Source of the DNA: Neisseria sp.
Lineage (GTDB): Bacteria > Pseudomonadota > Gammaproteobacteria > Burkholderiales > Neisseriaceae
DNA length: 51,025 nt
Reading direction: 5' to 3'
Assembly (NCBI RefSeq): GCF_030527965.1
Contig: NZ_JAUMZU010000001.1
Span: 150,141-201,165 of the forward strand
Below the pieces are notes generated by a model that saw nothing but the letters and a program-made list of their open reading frames with translations, made no database searches and was not told the DNA's origin. Shown here one piece after another: positions 34,717 to 43,008 of the stretch (position 1 is its first letter; each line of letters starts with the position of its first letter). Both the position numbers and the translations under genes were made by a program.

Positions 34717-35733
34717 TCAGGCTGCAAAGCTCATCGGATAGCGACTAATCCGATTGATGATTTCCGGGGTTAAATCCGAAGCCACGGATAAATAGCTTTG
34801 TTCCACCATTTTTTGATTCCATGCCAAATTAAACGGTGAAAATTTATCGGTCAAATCGCCGGTCGCAGAAGTGTTGATGTCCAACATTTGTCGATTTCGA
34901 TAACGATCAACAATGCTTTGTAGCGACAAAACCTTCAGCTCGGGTTTATCCCGCGTCTTCAAATAAATTGTCAACTGTTCTAAATCGTAAACGATTGACC
35001 AATAAGTATAGCTATTCTCTGTATCTTGTTGGGTCATCCATTGGTAGCCGATATTATCGCTTTGATTGGTAAATGCTACTTTATCCAACAGATGAAATGC
35101 TTGTTGTACCGTCACCTTATCATTGATGCTGGATAGCGCCTGCGCAAGCAGCCGATAGCGTGCCACTGATATGTCTCTTTCGCTGGCAATCGGCTGAATA
35201 AAAGGCAGCTGGGCAGCTTGAATAGTCTTCTTGTGGTTGGTGTTGGTCAAAACATGATAAGTTTGATATTGATGAATAACTGGCCGCCCTTCAACACATT
35301 CCATCACCAAAGAGCGCCCTGTGCTGTCTGCCAGCGAATAATGCAACGGCATAAACTGTGCAAATGGCAATGTACTCTCCACATTGGCATAAACTTCCTC
35401 AATGCTACCAAAATTATCCAACTGATATTGAATCCATTGTAATTCGTTCAGCCCGCTGCTTAACGGCTTTGGTGGAAAATCGCCATCTTCATCAAACATC
35501 ATGGCAACAACCAAGCCTTTTTCATTCATACCGCCTATTGGGAATTCACAGCCGAATTGGTTGAAAGTCAAGCTGGCATAACGACTAGTCCACCGTAATG
35601 TTTTTTGCATCGGATCAAGCAAAGTAAATTTGTTGATACCGCTCGGGTTTAATACAACATAGCCATGTCCAAAATAAAAATCATAATTCTGCCCAAACAA
35701 GCGGCTGCCATTGATAGCGTAAGTGGTACACAT
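34717..35733 (-). CDS. Linear amide C-N hydrolase (choloylglycine hydrolase family)
   Basis: Ntn-hydrolase family members cut linear amides such as conjugated bile acids, penicillin V or acyl-homoserine lactones. The 338 residues start MCTTYAINGSRLFGQNYDF, putting the nucleophile cysteine at position 2 without a signal peptide, so it is cytoplasmic. FPIGGMNEKGLVVAMMFDE (Asn and strand near 70) and VLTNTNHKK follow. I cannot separate bile-salt, penicillin or lactone activity. It is divergent from an SDR gene, with 316 bases between. A DUS hairpin follows the stop. Confidence 0.87.
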   Translation of the reverse strand: MCTTYAINGSRLFGQNYDFYFGHGYVVLNPSGINKFTLLDPMQKTLRWTSRYASLTFNQFGCEFPIGGMNEKGLVVAMMFDEDGDFPPKPLSSGLNELQWIQYQLDNFGSIEEVYANVESTLPFAQFMPLHYSLADSTGRSLVMECVEGRPVIHQYQTYHVLTNTNHKKTIQAAQLPFIQPIASERDISVARYRLLAQALSSINDKVTVQQAFHLLDKVAFTNQSDNIGYQWMTQQDTENSYTYWSIVYDLEQLTIYLKTRDKPELKVLSLQSIVDRYRNRQMLDINTSATGDLTDKFSPFNLAWNQKMVEQSYLSVASDLTPEIINRISRYPMSFAA

Positions 35734-36049
35734 CGTTATATTCTTCCATTAACATTAAACTGAATTCATTCTGTTATTCAGTAATTCTACCTCTTTATAG
35801 CCTGCTCCTCTTTATAAAAAGAATAAATAACGGGCGCAGGTTCTGTGCATAAATTATCAATAACTGCCAATATATCGGCTATTATTGGTTTTTAAATCAA
35901 AATATACTGCCGACTCAGTAAACTAATAAAAAACATGTAAAAAATATCTACAACTATGCGCATGCCTCTTTTTACCTTGTATTTCAATCGGCGTAGCTGA
36001 TTATTTTTTAAAAGTAGGTGGAAGATACCGTTTAAAAGGAAATTGAAAT
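35734..36049. other. AT-rich divergent spacer
   Basis: 316 bases between the Ntn-hydrolase and SDR genes, strongly AT-rich, without an open frame or uptake sequence. It must contain both promoters. TATAATTT-type boxes are plentiful, so I cannot choose one. GGAAATTGAAAT is the likely ribosome site for the SDR gene at its right end. I see no clear operator. Confidence 0.5.
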
Positions 36050-36826
36050 ATGGAAAACTTATTGGTTCATAAAAACGCAGTGATTACCGGCGGTAGCGAC
36101 GGCATTGGTTTCGGTATTGCCGAAGCATTTGCTCGAAACGGCGCGAATGTTACGCTTATCGGGCGTAATCAGAACAAACTGGCCGATGCTCGTAAGAAAT
36201 TGGCACGTTATCCGGTGGAGGTGCATCTCATTGCTGCCGATTTGCAAGACAGCGCATTACTAGACAATGTTGCCGAAAAGTGTCTCACACTTTGTTCACA
36301 GATTGATATCTTGGTTAATAACGCCGGCATTGGCCGCTTTACTCCTTTCGTCGATACAGATGAAAATCTGTTTGACACTCATTTCAATCTTAATATTAAA
36401 GCACCCTATTTCCTTACCCAAAAGCTTTTGCCGCAATTGATCAGCACTCGGGGCAATGTCATCAATATTTCATCCTATTTCTCTCACAGGATGTTTCCCG
36501 GGCGCACAAATACGGCTTATTCCGCAACCAAAGGCGCACTTGATTCTTTTACCAAAGCATTGGCTTTTGAAATCGGCCATACAGGCGTGCGGGTAAATGC
36601 CATCGCCCCGGGAAGCGTGGAAACTGCGCAGCTAAAACATAATCTGAGCGTGATGCCAGCAGAAAAACAACAAGCATTCCATAAAATGATAGAAACCATC
36701 TATCCGCTACAACACATCGGCAGTATCAAGGATATTGGGGAAGCAGCCGTCTTTCTCGCTTCGGATGCCGCCAAATGGATTACCGGAACCATATTATCCG
36801 TAGACGGCGGGTTAACAACAAATTAA
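36050..36826 (+). CDS. SDR-family oxidoreductase
   Basis: A classical short-chain dehydrogenase of 258 residues: the nucleotide loop TGGSDGIGFGIAEAF at 13 to 27, NNAG at about 90, catalytic Ser near 139 (NISSYFSH) and YSATKGALD (Tyr-x3-Lys near 158 to 162), and an end typical for FabG-like enzymes (WITGTILSVDGGLTTN). The substrate is unknown. It faces the Ntn-hydrolase gene and is followed by a degenerate DUS hairpin. It is the first of two SDR genes in this accessory region. Confidence 0.9.
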   Translation: MENLLVHKNAVITGGSDGIGFGIAEAFARNGANVTLIGRNQNKLADARKKLARYPVEVHLIAADLQDSALLDNVAEKCLTLCSQIDILVNNAGIGRFTPFVDTDENLFDTHFNLNIKAPYFLTQKLLPQLISTRGNVINISSYFSHRMFPGRTNTAYSATKGALDSFTKALAFEIGHTGVRVNAIAPGSVETAQLKHNLSVMPAEKQQAFHKMIETIYPLQHIGSIKDIGEAAVFLASDAAKWITGTILSVDGGLTTN

Positions 36827-36840
36827 AGTTAAGCATTTTA

Positions 36841-36875
36841 AAAGCCTGTCTGGAATTTTTCAGATAGGCTTTTTT
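36841..36875 (+). terminator. Degenerate uptake-sequence terminator
   Basis: AAAGCCTGTCTGGAA (one substitution from the core) pairs with TTTTCAGATAGGCTTT, followed by TTTTTTG. The stem keeps good terminator form although neither copy matches an uptake sequence. Confidence 0.8.
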
Positions 36876-37051
36876 GATTATGATTCATGTTTCCCTATTT
36901 GCAGGTAAGGTAAGCAAAAGGAAAATGAATTTTCAAATCTGTAAATTGAGAAAGATATTCCCAATGCTAAAATTTTTATTTTTTGAAAGCCATAAAAAGT
37001 GCTACAATAAACTTATTCCGTAGTAATATCCCACAGGAGTAATACCAATTT

Positions 37052-37630
37052 ATGGCTTCAACAACGATTATTTATGCTCATCCTTATGATAAAAGCTTTA
37101 ATCATGCGATTTTGGAACGAGTACAAGAATTACTTAATGTCCAAAATGAGCCGTTCCAGTTGATCAATTTATATACTGATGGTTTCAATCCCGTATATAG
37201 CCAAGAAGAACTCGCTTTATTTAACCAAGGTAAAACGCTTGACCCCTTGATATTAAAATATCAGAAAATACTTAAAGAAACCGATAGATTGATTTTTATT
37301 TTTCCTATTTGGTGGGCGAATGTCCCTGCTATCGTAAAAGGTTTTTTTGATAAAGTATTTTTAAAAACATTTGCTTATATTGAGAATAATTCAGGTTCAC
37401 TGAAAGGACTATTATCAAACATTCAAGAAACGATTGTGATTAGTACTTCTACCGCACCAACTTTTTATCTTAAATATTTTTGTGGCAATACAATTGGCAA
37501 AGCAATGCTTGGACATACCATTAAAAGTATTGGGGTAAAAAAACGTCGCTGGATTAACTGTGGTCGTGCCAACTTAGTTAGCCAAAAGAAGCGAACGCAA
37601 TTCCTAACCAGCTTGGAAAAATATATTTAA
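37052..37630 (+). CDS. Flavodoxin-fold NAD(P)H quinone reductase-like protein
   Basis: 192 residues of the KefF/MdaB/NQO flavodoxin-like family, which reduce quinones or similar electrophiles by two electrons with FMN or FAD. YAHPYDKSFNHAILERVQE is the N-terminal FMN loop, IFIFPIWWANVPAIVKGFFD the isoalloxazine region, and TTSTAPTFY-type loop (here TSTAPTFYLKYF) contacts flavin. AT content is visibly higher than in the left part. CAGGAG precedes ATG 37052. It stands alone between two hairpins and may work in quinone defence (inference). Confidence 0.87.
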   Translation: MASTTIIYAHPYDKSFNHAILERVQELLNVQNEPFQLINLYTDGFNPVYSQEELALFNQGKTLDPLILKYQKILKETDRLIFIFPIWWANVPAIVKGFFDKVFLKTFAYIENNSGSLKGLLSNIQETIVISTSTAPTFYLKYFCGNTIGKAMLGHTIKSIGVKKRRWINCGRANLVSQKKRTQFLTSLEKYI

Positions 37631-37648
37631 AATATATTATGACAATCT

Positions 37649-37685
37649 AAAAGCCTTGTCTGAAATTTTGCAGACAAGGCTTTTA
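37649..37685 (+). terminator. Hairpin with a modified uptake-sequence-like core
   Basis: AAAAGCCTTGTCTG pairs with CAGACAAGGCTTTT, followed by AGTATTTTATT. The core resembles GCCTGTCTGAA with one T inserted, on both arms, so the change was compensated. It is a good terminator. Confidence 0.75.
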
Positions 37686-37707
37686 GTATTTTATTCAACA
37701 AGTAAAA

Positions 37708-38150
37708 CTATTTCATATATTTTGCCAAGAAATTCAACACAGTTTCCGGTTCACGACCAAACTAATTGTAGCCGTCTTTAAAGCGTCGGGGCGTACCCTC
37801 AATCAAGAATAGCTCTTTTTCTTTGGTGCCTAGCATATCAAATGTTTTTTTTTGCGTGTCCATACATTGTCCAAAACCTGCACAATCATAGTAGGCATGG
37901 TCACTTTATGCGCCCAAAGTTGCGGCGTCATTTCGGCAGCGGTAAATGCACCCATTCTCAAAAGCTCAAGATCAATCAGTTCCTGATATTGTTGTACGCC
38001 TTGCAATTCGCTGAACGCATCAAATATCGCGCTCATGGAAACCATCATCGGGCTAATAACCATGCATTTCACATTGGCGAATAGCTCAGAGCGCTCGAAA
38101 ATAGCGCGGTATTGCGAATTGCTGCCCATAACATTGGCTGTATAAACCCA
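37708..38150 (-). pseudogene. Alpha/beta hydrolase (dienelactone-hydrolase-like) remnant
   Basis: The 99-codon open part (37830-38129) reads RAIFERSELFANVKCMVISP and QLWAHKVTMPTMIVQVLDNV, the C-terminal half of an alpha/beta hydrolase. A homopolymer of nine or ten T on the plus strand near 37843 shifts the frame. Beyond it the same protein continues as TFDMLGTKEKELFLIEGTPR, RFKDGYN, then a TAG where the family has an aromatic residue, then FGREPETVLNFLAKYMK. The nucleophile half is missing. Two inactivating changes plus the 5' loss make it a clear pseudogene. Confidence 0.75.
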
Positions 38151-38230
38151 CCGTCATTTTGGATAGCTCAGCAAGCCTATCCATTGATAGATTCAAAATA
38201 TGCAGATAACTTTAAGCTGTTTGCTATATA

Positions 38231-38980
38231 TTAAAACTCTTGTCGTGTCGGGCGAACGGTAATCTCATTTACAGCCACATCATCAGGTTGTTCGATTGCA
38301 TACGTGACAGCCCGGGCAATACTATCTGCAGGAATTCCATTCGCTTCATAAAAGGCTTGAATGCCAGCCGCACTTTCTTTATCTGTGCTTTGTAGCTTCA
38401 ATTCGCTATCCACCGCTCCCGGATAAATCGTCGTCACACGAATATTGTCTGCTGCGACTTCTTGACGTAATCCTTCTGAAATGGCTTTTACTGCAAATTT
38501 AGTTCCACTATAAACCGAACCAATACCTGCTAAAACACGCAACCCTGCCACCGATGAGATATTAATAATCTGGCCGCTTTTTTGAGCTTGTAATATCGGC
38601 AATACAGCTGCAATGCCATACAACACGCCTTTTACGTTCACATCAATCATGGTATCCCATTCATCGGTACGCAATTTTGCCAACGGCGCCATGAGCATCA
38701 CACCTGCGTTATTGATCAACACATCAATTTTTCCAAATGCTTTTATCGCTTGATCAGCAATATTTTGCACTTCTGCTTGTTTCGCCACATCAGCCACCAC
38801 CACCAAGGCTTTACCTCCTTTGGCGGTAATAATTTCAGCTACTAAAGCATTTAAACGTTCTGCTCGACGAGCGGCTAGAACAACTTTTGCACCTTTTTCT
38901 GCCAGATGGCAAGCCATAGATTCGCTCAACCCGCTTGACGCGCCAGTAATAATGACTACTTTATCTTGAATATTGTTCAT
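38231..38980 (-). CDS. SDR-family oxidoreductase (YdfG-like)
   Basis: 249 residues: nucleotide loop ITGASSGLSESMACHLAEKG at 12 to 31, ADVAK for the acidic base, NNAGVMLMAPL (NNAG near 90), catalytic NISSVAGLR and YSGTKFAVKAISEG (Tyr and Lys near 155 to 159). The end EITVRPTRQEF is typical of clostridial/enterobacterial YdfG-like 3-hydroxy-acid dehydrogenases. The start ATG 38980 follows a weak AGAATACCTAAATG. It is the last of a minus-strand series of five genes (41636 down to 38231), two of them broken. Confidence 0.9.
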   Translation of the reverse strand: MNNIQDKVVIITGASSGLSESMACHLAEKGAKVVLAARRAERLNALVAEIITAKGGKALVVVADVAKQAEVQNIADQAIKAFGKIDVLINNAGVMLMAPLAKLRTDEWDTMIDVNVKGVLYGIAAVLPILQAQKSGQIINISSVAGLRVLAGIGSVYSGTKFAVKAISEGLRQEVAADNIRVTTIYPGAVDSELKLQSTDKESAAGIQAFYEANGIPADSIARAVTYAIEQPDDVAVNEITVRPTRQEF

Positions 38981-39009
38981 TTAGGTATTCTAATTAAATG
39001 ATGGTTGAA

Positions 39010-40134
39010 TTATTTCAAATTTGCTTTAAAGAAGTTGTCTATTGTTGCAAACGGAATTTTTTTCATGTTGTCATACAAATCGACATGATCAGTATTTGGC
39101 ACAATAACTAATGTTTTCGTTTGTGCATTTTTTGCCAGTTTATAAACATCTTCTGAATAATATTTTGAGTGCGCATTCTCTCCTGTTACTAACATTAATG
39201 GTTGTTTCAAACGTTCGATATTGTCGATTAAATTAAAGTTAAAAAATGAAACAGGTGTGGTTGCAGTCCAAGCGCTAGTGGAATTAATTGAACGCTTATG
39301 ATAGCCTTGATTAGGTTGCTTATAATATTCCCAAAAGCGACTTAAAATAGGATTCGCATTAGCCGGCAACTGATCAGGTAATCCTGTTTTTACAGGAATA
39401 AGATTTCCTTTTTCATCAAAAATTATTTCATGTAAACCAATATCAAAGCGTCTATTGGATGCATCTTCCCAACGTTGATTGCTTAAATAATCTTTGATTT
39501 TTTCTTGTTGTTCTGGCGTATAAGAATCTAAATATCCTTTTGTAATACTGCGACTCATATCATACATTGCAGAAACCACCACAGCTTTTACCCTTGTATC
39601 CGTTGCAGTTGCTGTAATACCCATTCCACTCAAACCGCATATGGCTAAAATACCAATACGATTACGATCAACATTATTCTGTAATCCCAAATAATCTATC
39701 GCTGCACTGAAATCTTCAGTAAAGATCTCTGGAGATGCGACATTACGCACCGCACCACCGCTTTCACCAGTAAATGACGGATCAAATGCTAATGTTAGAT
39801 AACCACGCTCCGCCATTGTTTGCGCATACATTCCTGAAACCTGTTCTTTAACCGCGCCAAAAGGACCACTTAACACCAAAGCTGGTAACCGACCTTTAGC
39901 ATTCTTTGGATAATAAATATCTGCAACAATATCTATGCCAAAGCGATTTTTAAAAGTCACCTTTTTATGCTCAACTTTATGGCTCTGCTTAAAAGTTTTA
40001 TTCCAACTCTGTGTGATAGAGGGTTTTGATTCCACTTTTATAGCCAAATCTTGAGAAAATGTTGATGTAGCCATCGCCAACGTTGCCATAATAACTGTGC
40101 TACTTAATAATCTACTCGAGCCTGCTAATTTCAT
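39010..40134 (-). CDS. Exported alpha/beta hydrolase (dienelactone-hydrolase-like)
   Basis: 374 residues with a cleavable signal peptide (MATLAMATSTFSQD, about 15 to 28). The hydrolase core shows IVADIYYPKNAKGRLPALVL, LSGPFGAVKEQVSGMYAQTM and the nucleophile elbow AICGLSGMG, in which cysteine may replace serine, as in dienelactone hydrolases; VTGENAHSKYYSEDVY and NTDHVDLYDNMKKI supply Asp/Glu and His. GGAGGTAAT precedes ATG 40134. Codon use is AT-rich. It lies between the SDR and the broken cupin gene, probably within one transcript. Confidence 0.87.
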   Translation of the reverse strand: MKLAGSSRLLSSTVIMATLAMATSTFSQDLAIKVESKPSITQSWNKTFKQSHKVEHKKVTFKNRFGIDIVADIYYPKNAKGRLPALVLSGPFGAVKEQVSGMYAQTMAERGYLTLAFDPSFTGESGGAVRNVASPEIFTEDFSAAIDYLGLQNNVDRNRIGILAICGLSGMGITATATDTRVKAVVVSAMYDMSRSITKGYLDSYTPEQQEKIKDYLSNQRWEDASNRRFDIGLHEIIFDEKGNLIPVKTGLPDQLPANANPILSRFWEYYKQPNQGYHKRSINSTSAWTATTPVSFFNFNLIDNIERLKQPLMLVTGENAHSKYYSEDVYKLAKNAQTKTLVIVPNTDHVDLYDNMKKIPFATIDNFFKANLK

Positions 40135-40200
40135 ATTACCTCCAGTTTAATATTATGAAATTTTATGATCGCAAACGCCTATTGATTTTCATCTCGTTGC

Positions 40201-40613
40201 TTATGCATGAATTAAATTTGCTTCGTCATATTCTTGCTGGCTCACACCTTCAAACCATTTTGCATTACCTGCAGTAATGGCAATATGAGTAAACCAAGAA
40301 TCTTTTGTCGCACCATGCCAATGTTTAACCGATTCTTGAATTACGATAACATCACCCGCTTTCAAACGTTGGGCTGGCTGGCCTTCTTCTTGATAAAAGC
40401 CCTCTCCCGCTGTAACTAACAGAATCTGGTAGCCATTTTCGTGACAATGCCAATTATTACGACAACCTGGTTCGAAGGTAATATTGGCTACATTTACTTG
40501 CTTATCTGGAGATGCTGCTAGCATGGCAAGATGCGAATCTCCAATAAAAAAATCTTTGTAATCAATATTTAGATCGCCAATGGGAAAATAGCTTGTTCTT
40601 GATAAGTTTTCAT
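40201..40613 (-). pseudogene. Cupin-domain gene with 5' single-base frameshift
   Basis: The open frame from 40524 encodes 107 residues of a small cupin with metal histidines WHCHENGYQ and HWHGATKD. Upstream, ATG 40613 with AAGGAG reads MKTYQEQAIFP, then shifts: ATTTTCCCATTGG lacks one base compared with the expected IFPIGDLNIDY. The continuing frame encodes FKDFFIGDSHLA-like sequence (shown in the shifted frame as DYKDFFIGDSHLAM). The total of 413 bases is one short of 138 codons, as expected for one lost base. Translation could restart inside; otherwise the gene is dead. A sequencing error is possible. Confidence 0.75.
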
Positions 40614-40657
40614 TTATAGCTCCTTAAACTTTACAAAACAAAAGAATTTTTCTAATT

Positions 40658-40959
40658 TTATTTTTCTACAAATATATGAATATTTTCTGCTAGCATATTC
40701 GCTTTAAACTCTCTAATCTGATAAGTAGCTAAACCCTGTGGATAATAAACATCTTCTTGCAAAATATTATCTAACTGCTCACGGTTTTCAGCTTGAGCAA
40801 TAATTACACCAGCATTATCTTTGTCAAGGTAAGGGCCTAATAACAAAAAATTGCCTGCCTGAAAACGTTTTGCAAACCAAGCCCTATGCTGACTCAATAA
40901 TTCATCTGCCTGTTCTGATGCAATTTTTCCAACATTTATTGAATATCAATAATATACAT
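40658..40959 (-). pseudogene. YCII-family gene with 5' single-base frameshift
   Basis: The open 79 codons from a TTG at 40897 show YCII features HRAWFAKRFQAGNFLLLGPY and GVIIAQAENREQLD. ATG 40959 with AGGAG directly before it reads MYIIDI, then stops; in the shifted frame the protein continues SINVGKIASEQADELLSQH. One base lost from TTT in GATATT(T)CAATA explains it, and 302 bases is one short of 101 codons. YCII proteins are small dimeric enzymes or binding proteins. An intact relative is encoded at 43642-43941. Confidence 0.72.
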
Positions 40960-41078
40960 TATTTACTCCTAAAAATTCCGTAATGAAATAAGGTTATATT
41001 CTGGGCGTTCTGCCATCACACGATTGAGATAGCGGTTTAAGAAGTTTCACTCATAACTGTGCCATTACAATATTCTAC

Positions 41079-41636
41079 TCATTGTAAAGACTGGATTTTC
41101 TCAATAACTGTTGCTGCATATTCACGCGCTTGTTGCTGTTGTTCCGCAACTTTAGCCTCATCACGACCGACATAACTTACACCGTTCATATACATTGGCA
41201 CTTGATAATCTAATCCGCATAATGCCGTCGTACTTTCAAATACAGAACAATAATCCTCAATATGATGCAACATAACGTTATCAGGGGAATACAAGGCTTT
41301 TGGAGCACCTGTTGTAAACGACAACAATAATTTTTTTCCACTTAGTTGTGCTGTTGAGCCATGCGCAAAGCCGTGTACAAACACATCATCCAACCATTTT
41401 TTCATCAATGCGGGCAAGGAATACCAATGAAAAGGGAATTGCCACACAATCACATCGGCATTCGCTAAAGCATTTTGTTCGGCTTGTACATCAATTTGAA
41501 AGTCGGGATAAAGCTCGTCTAACTTACGAATCTCCGCATTAGGCAGTGCTTTAGCAAGTTCCTCCAAAATAATTTGGTTTGCTACGGAATTTTGAAGGTT
41601 GGGATGACCTGAGATAATGAGCATATTTTTCATCAT
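41079..41636 (-). CDS. NAD(P)H quinone oxidoreductase (KefF/MdaB-like flavodoxin fold)
   Basis: 185 residues with the FMN/FAD loop ISGHPNLQNSVANQIILEEL near the start, VIVWQFPFHWYSLPALMKKW (flavin-facing loop) and LLSFTTGAPKALY. It should reduce quinones or related electrophiles in the cytoplasm. The start ATG 41636 (or 41633) follows AGGAAATTC. It is divergent from the LysR gene with 150 bases between, and is the first gene of the minus-strand series that runs to the SDR gene at 38231. Probably a target of that LysR protein. Confidence 0.9.
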   Translation of the reverse strand: MMKNMLIISGHPNLQNSVANQIILEELAKALPNAEIRKLDELYPDFQIDVQAEQNALANADVIVWQFPFHWYSLPALMKKWLDDVFVHGFAHGSTAQLSGKKLLLSFTTGAPKALYSPDNVMLHHIEDYCSVFESTTALCGLDYQVPMYMNGVSYVGRDEAKVAEQQQQAREYAATVIEKIQSLQ

Positions 41637-41690
41637 GAATTTCCTTGACTACGTTCATTTGTTTTGACGAATGCATTATAGGCAATGATT

Positions 41691-41721
41691 TATATCTTTA
41701 AAATGAATAAATATAGATATA
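41691..41721. promoter_or_regulatory. Candidate LysR operator
   Basis: Perfect 7-base dyad TATATCT (41691-41697) and AGATATA (41715-41721), separated by 17 AT-rich bases, lies midway in the spacer between the divergent quinone reductase and LysR genes. LysR regulators typically bind such dyads there. The position supports the call; the sequence itself is AT-rich, so chance is not excluded. Confidence 0.45.
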
Positions 41722-41786
41722 TGTATTCCTATTTCAGGAATAATAAAGTATCATCTATCATATTCAAACAGCTTTGAGAAGAAATT

Positions 41787-42683
41787 ATGCTGAATAAACT
41801 AGAAGCATTACGTTATTTTCTAACCTCAGCAGAAACCTTACATTTCAAAGAAACTGCCGTCAGAATGTCTGTTTCTCCTCAAGTAGTGACTCGAATTATT
41901 GCCGAATTGGAAAATGAATTCGGTGAAAAACTTTTTCTGCGTGATACACGCAATATTAAGCTCACCGACTTTGCCGAACAACTGATACCCAAGGCACAAA
42001 AGCTGTTGGCAGACAGTGAAAATTTATTCAACCAACATCCCAATCAAGATGAGATGGCAGGCATTGTTCGAATTACCTTACCAACGCTGCCTGAAAATCA
42101 ATATGTTCTTGCCGCTTTAATGAAAAAAATCAGCCCTTATCCTGAGCTGATTATTGATTGGAAAACTGACACTGCGAAATTACACTTTATTGAAGATAAA
42201 ATTGATATCGGCCTCCGTATTGGCTTAGAGCCAGATCCTCGTCTAATTGTGCGGCGCTTAGGTTATGTTTATGAACGTATTATTGCAGCGCCAGGCTTAT
42301 TAGAACGATTAGGTACACCTAAGAACTTAGAAGATTTAGCTGAAAACTACCCTTTAAGTGGGTTTTATAACAGTGAAACAGGCAAAGCATGGGATTGGCT
42401 TATCGGAGAACAACAACGGTTACATCCACAAAAATTTCGTTTCATCGCCAATAGCGCCGACAGTGAACTTGCTGTTGTTCTTGCGGGTAGATGTGTCGCA
42501 ATGCTGCCTGAAAATTTTATTAAAACCTATTTGGAAAATGGCGAACTGATATCGCTTTTCCCTAATCTTGCCACACAACCTTGGTTGGTTTACCTCTACC
42601 GCCCCTATCAAGCCACACCGCCCAAGCGGGTGCTTTTTGTATTTGATATTTTGACTGAAATTTTTAAGGAAATTTATAAATAA
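41787..42683 (+). CDS. LysR-family transcriptional regulator
   Basis: 298 residues: the winged helix-turn-helix (ALRYFLTSAETLHFKETAV, RMSVSPQVVTRIIAELENEF) is at residues 7 to 50, followed by the linker helix and a periplasmic-binding-like effector domain with WKTDTAKLHFIEDKIDIGLR and typical GRCVAMLPENF. The usual D/N differences around the effector pocket do not reveal the ligand. AGAAGAAATT precedes ATG 41787. It is divergent from the quinone reductase and probably controls the 41.6 to 38.2 kb series and itself. Confidence 0.92.
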   Translation: MLNKLEALRYFLTSAETLHFKETAVRMSVSPQVVTRIIAELENEFGEKLFLRDTRNIKLTDFAEQLIPKAQKLLADSENLFNQHPNQDEMAGIVRITLPTLPENQYVLAALMKKISPYPELIIDWKTDTAKLHFIEDKIDIGLRIGLEPDPRLIVRRLGYVYERIIAAPGLLERLGTPKNLEDLAENYPLSGFYNSETGKAWDWLIGEQQRLHPQKFRFIANSADSELAVVLAGRCVAMLPENFIKTYLENGELISLFPNLATQPWLVYLYRPYQATPPKRVLFVFDILTEIFKEIYK

Positions 42684-42686
42684 AGA

Positions 42687-42962
42687 ATGACTACATTATT
42701 AGAAACCACAGAATTTTTTGATAAGGAAATAGAACTTAATGAAAGTTATTTTGGGCGGTACTCGAAAAGGAAAAAACAGTCGTAGTGTAGCTGGAAACAG
42801 CTGTATTTTGCTTATTAAAACGTAACGACAAGGTTCATGCCCTTTATGGTTAAAGAGCGCCAAATCAAATCTATTACTGCGAGTATAACCAAGTCTGATA
42901 ACATTATTTATACTGATAGCTATAAAGATTATGATACACCGGCTGAGACGGCAAAATGTTAA
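42687..42962 (+). pseudogene. IS1595-family (IS1016-like) transposase remnant
   Basis: From ATG 42687 the frames, read with at least three shifts, give EIELNESYFGG, TRKGKNSRSVAG, FCLLKRNDKVHAL, then MVKERQ and NIIYTDSYKDYD before a stop at 42962. These are the DESYFGG, KRGRG, LLKR and YTD motifs of IS1595-group DDE transposases; the first catalytic D is already N. No terminal inverted repeats or target duplication were recognised, and both ends are missing. It is the only insertion-sequence trace that I can see in the window. Confidence 0.7.
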
Positions 42963-43008
42963 CATTCCGACGCTAATCTGCCCTTAACAAATTTATGAGT
43001 GCATATCG

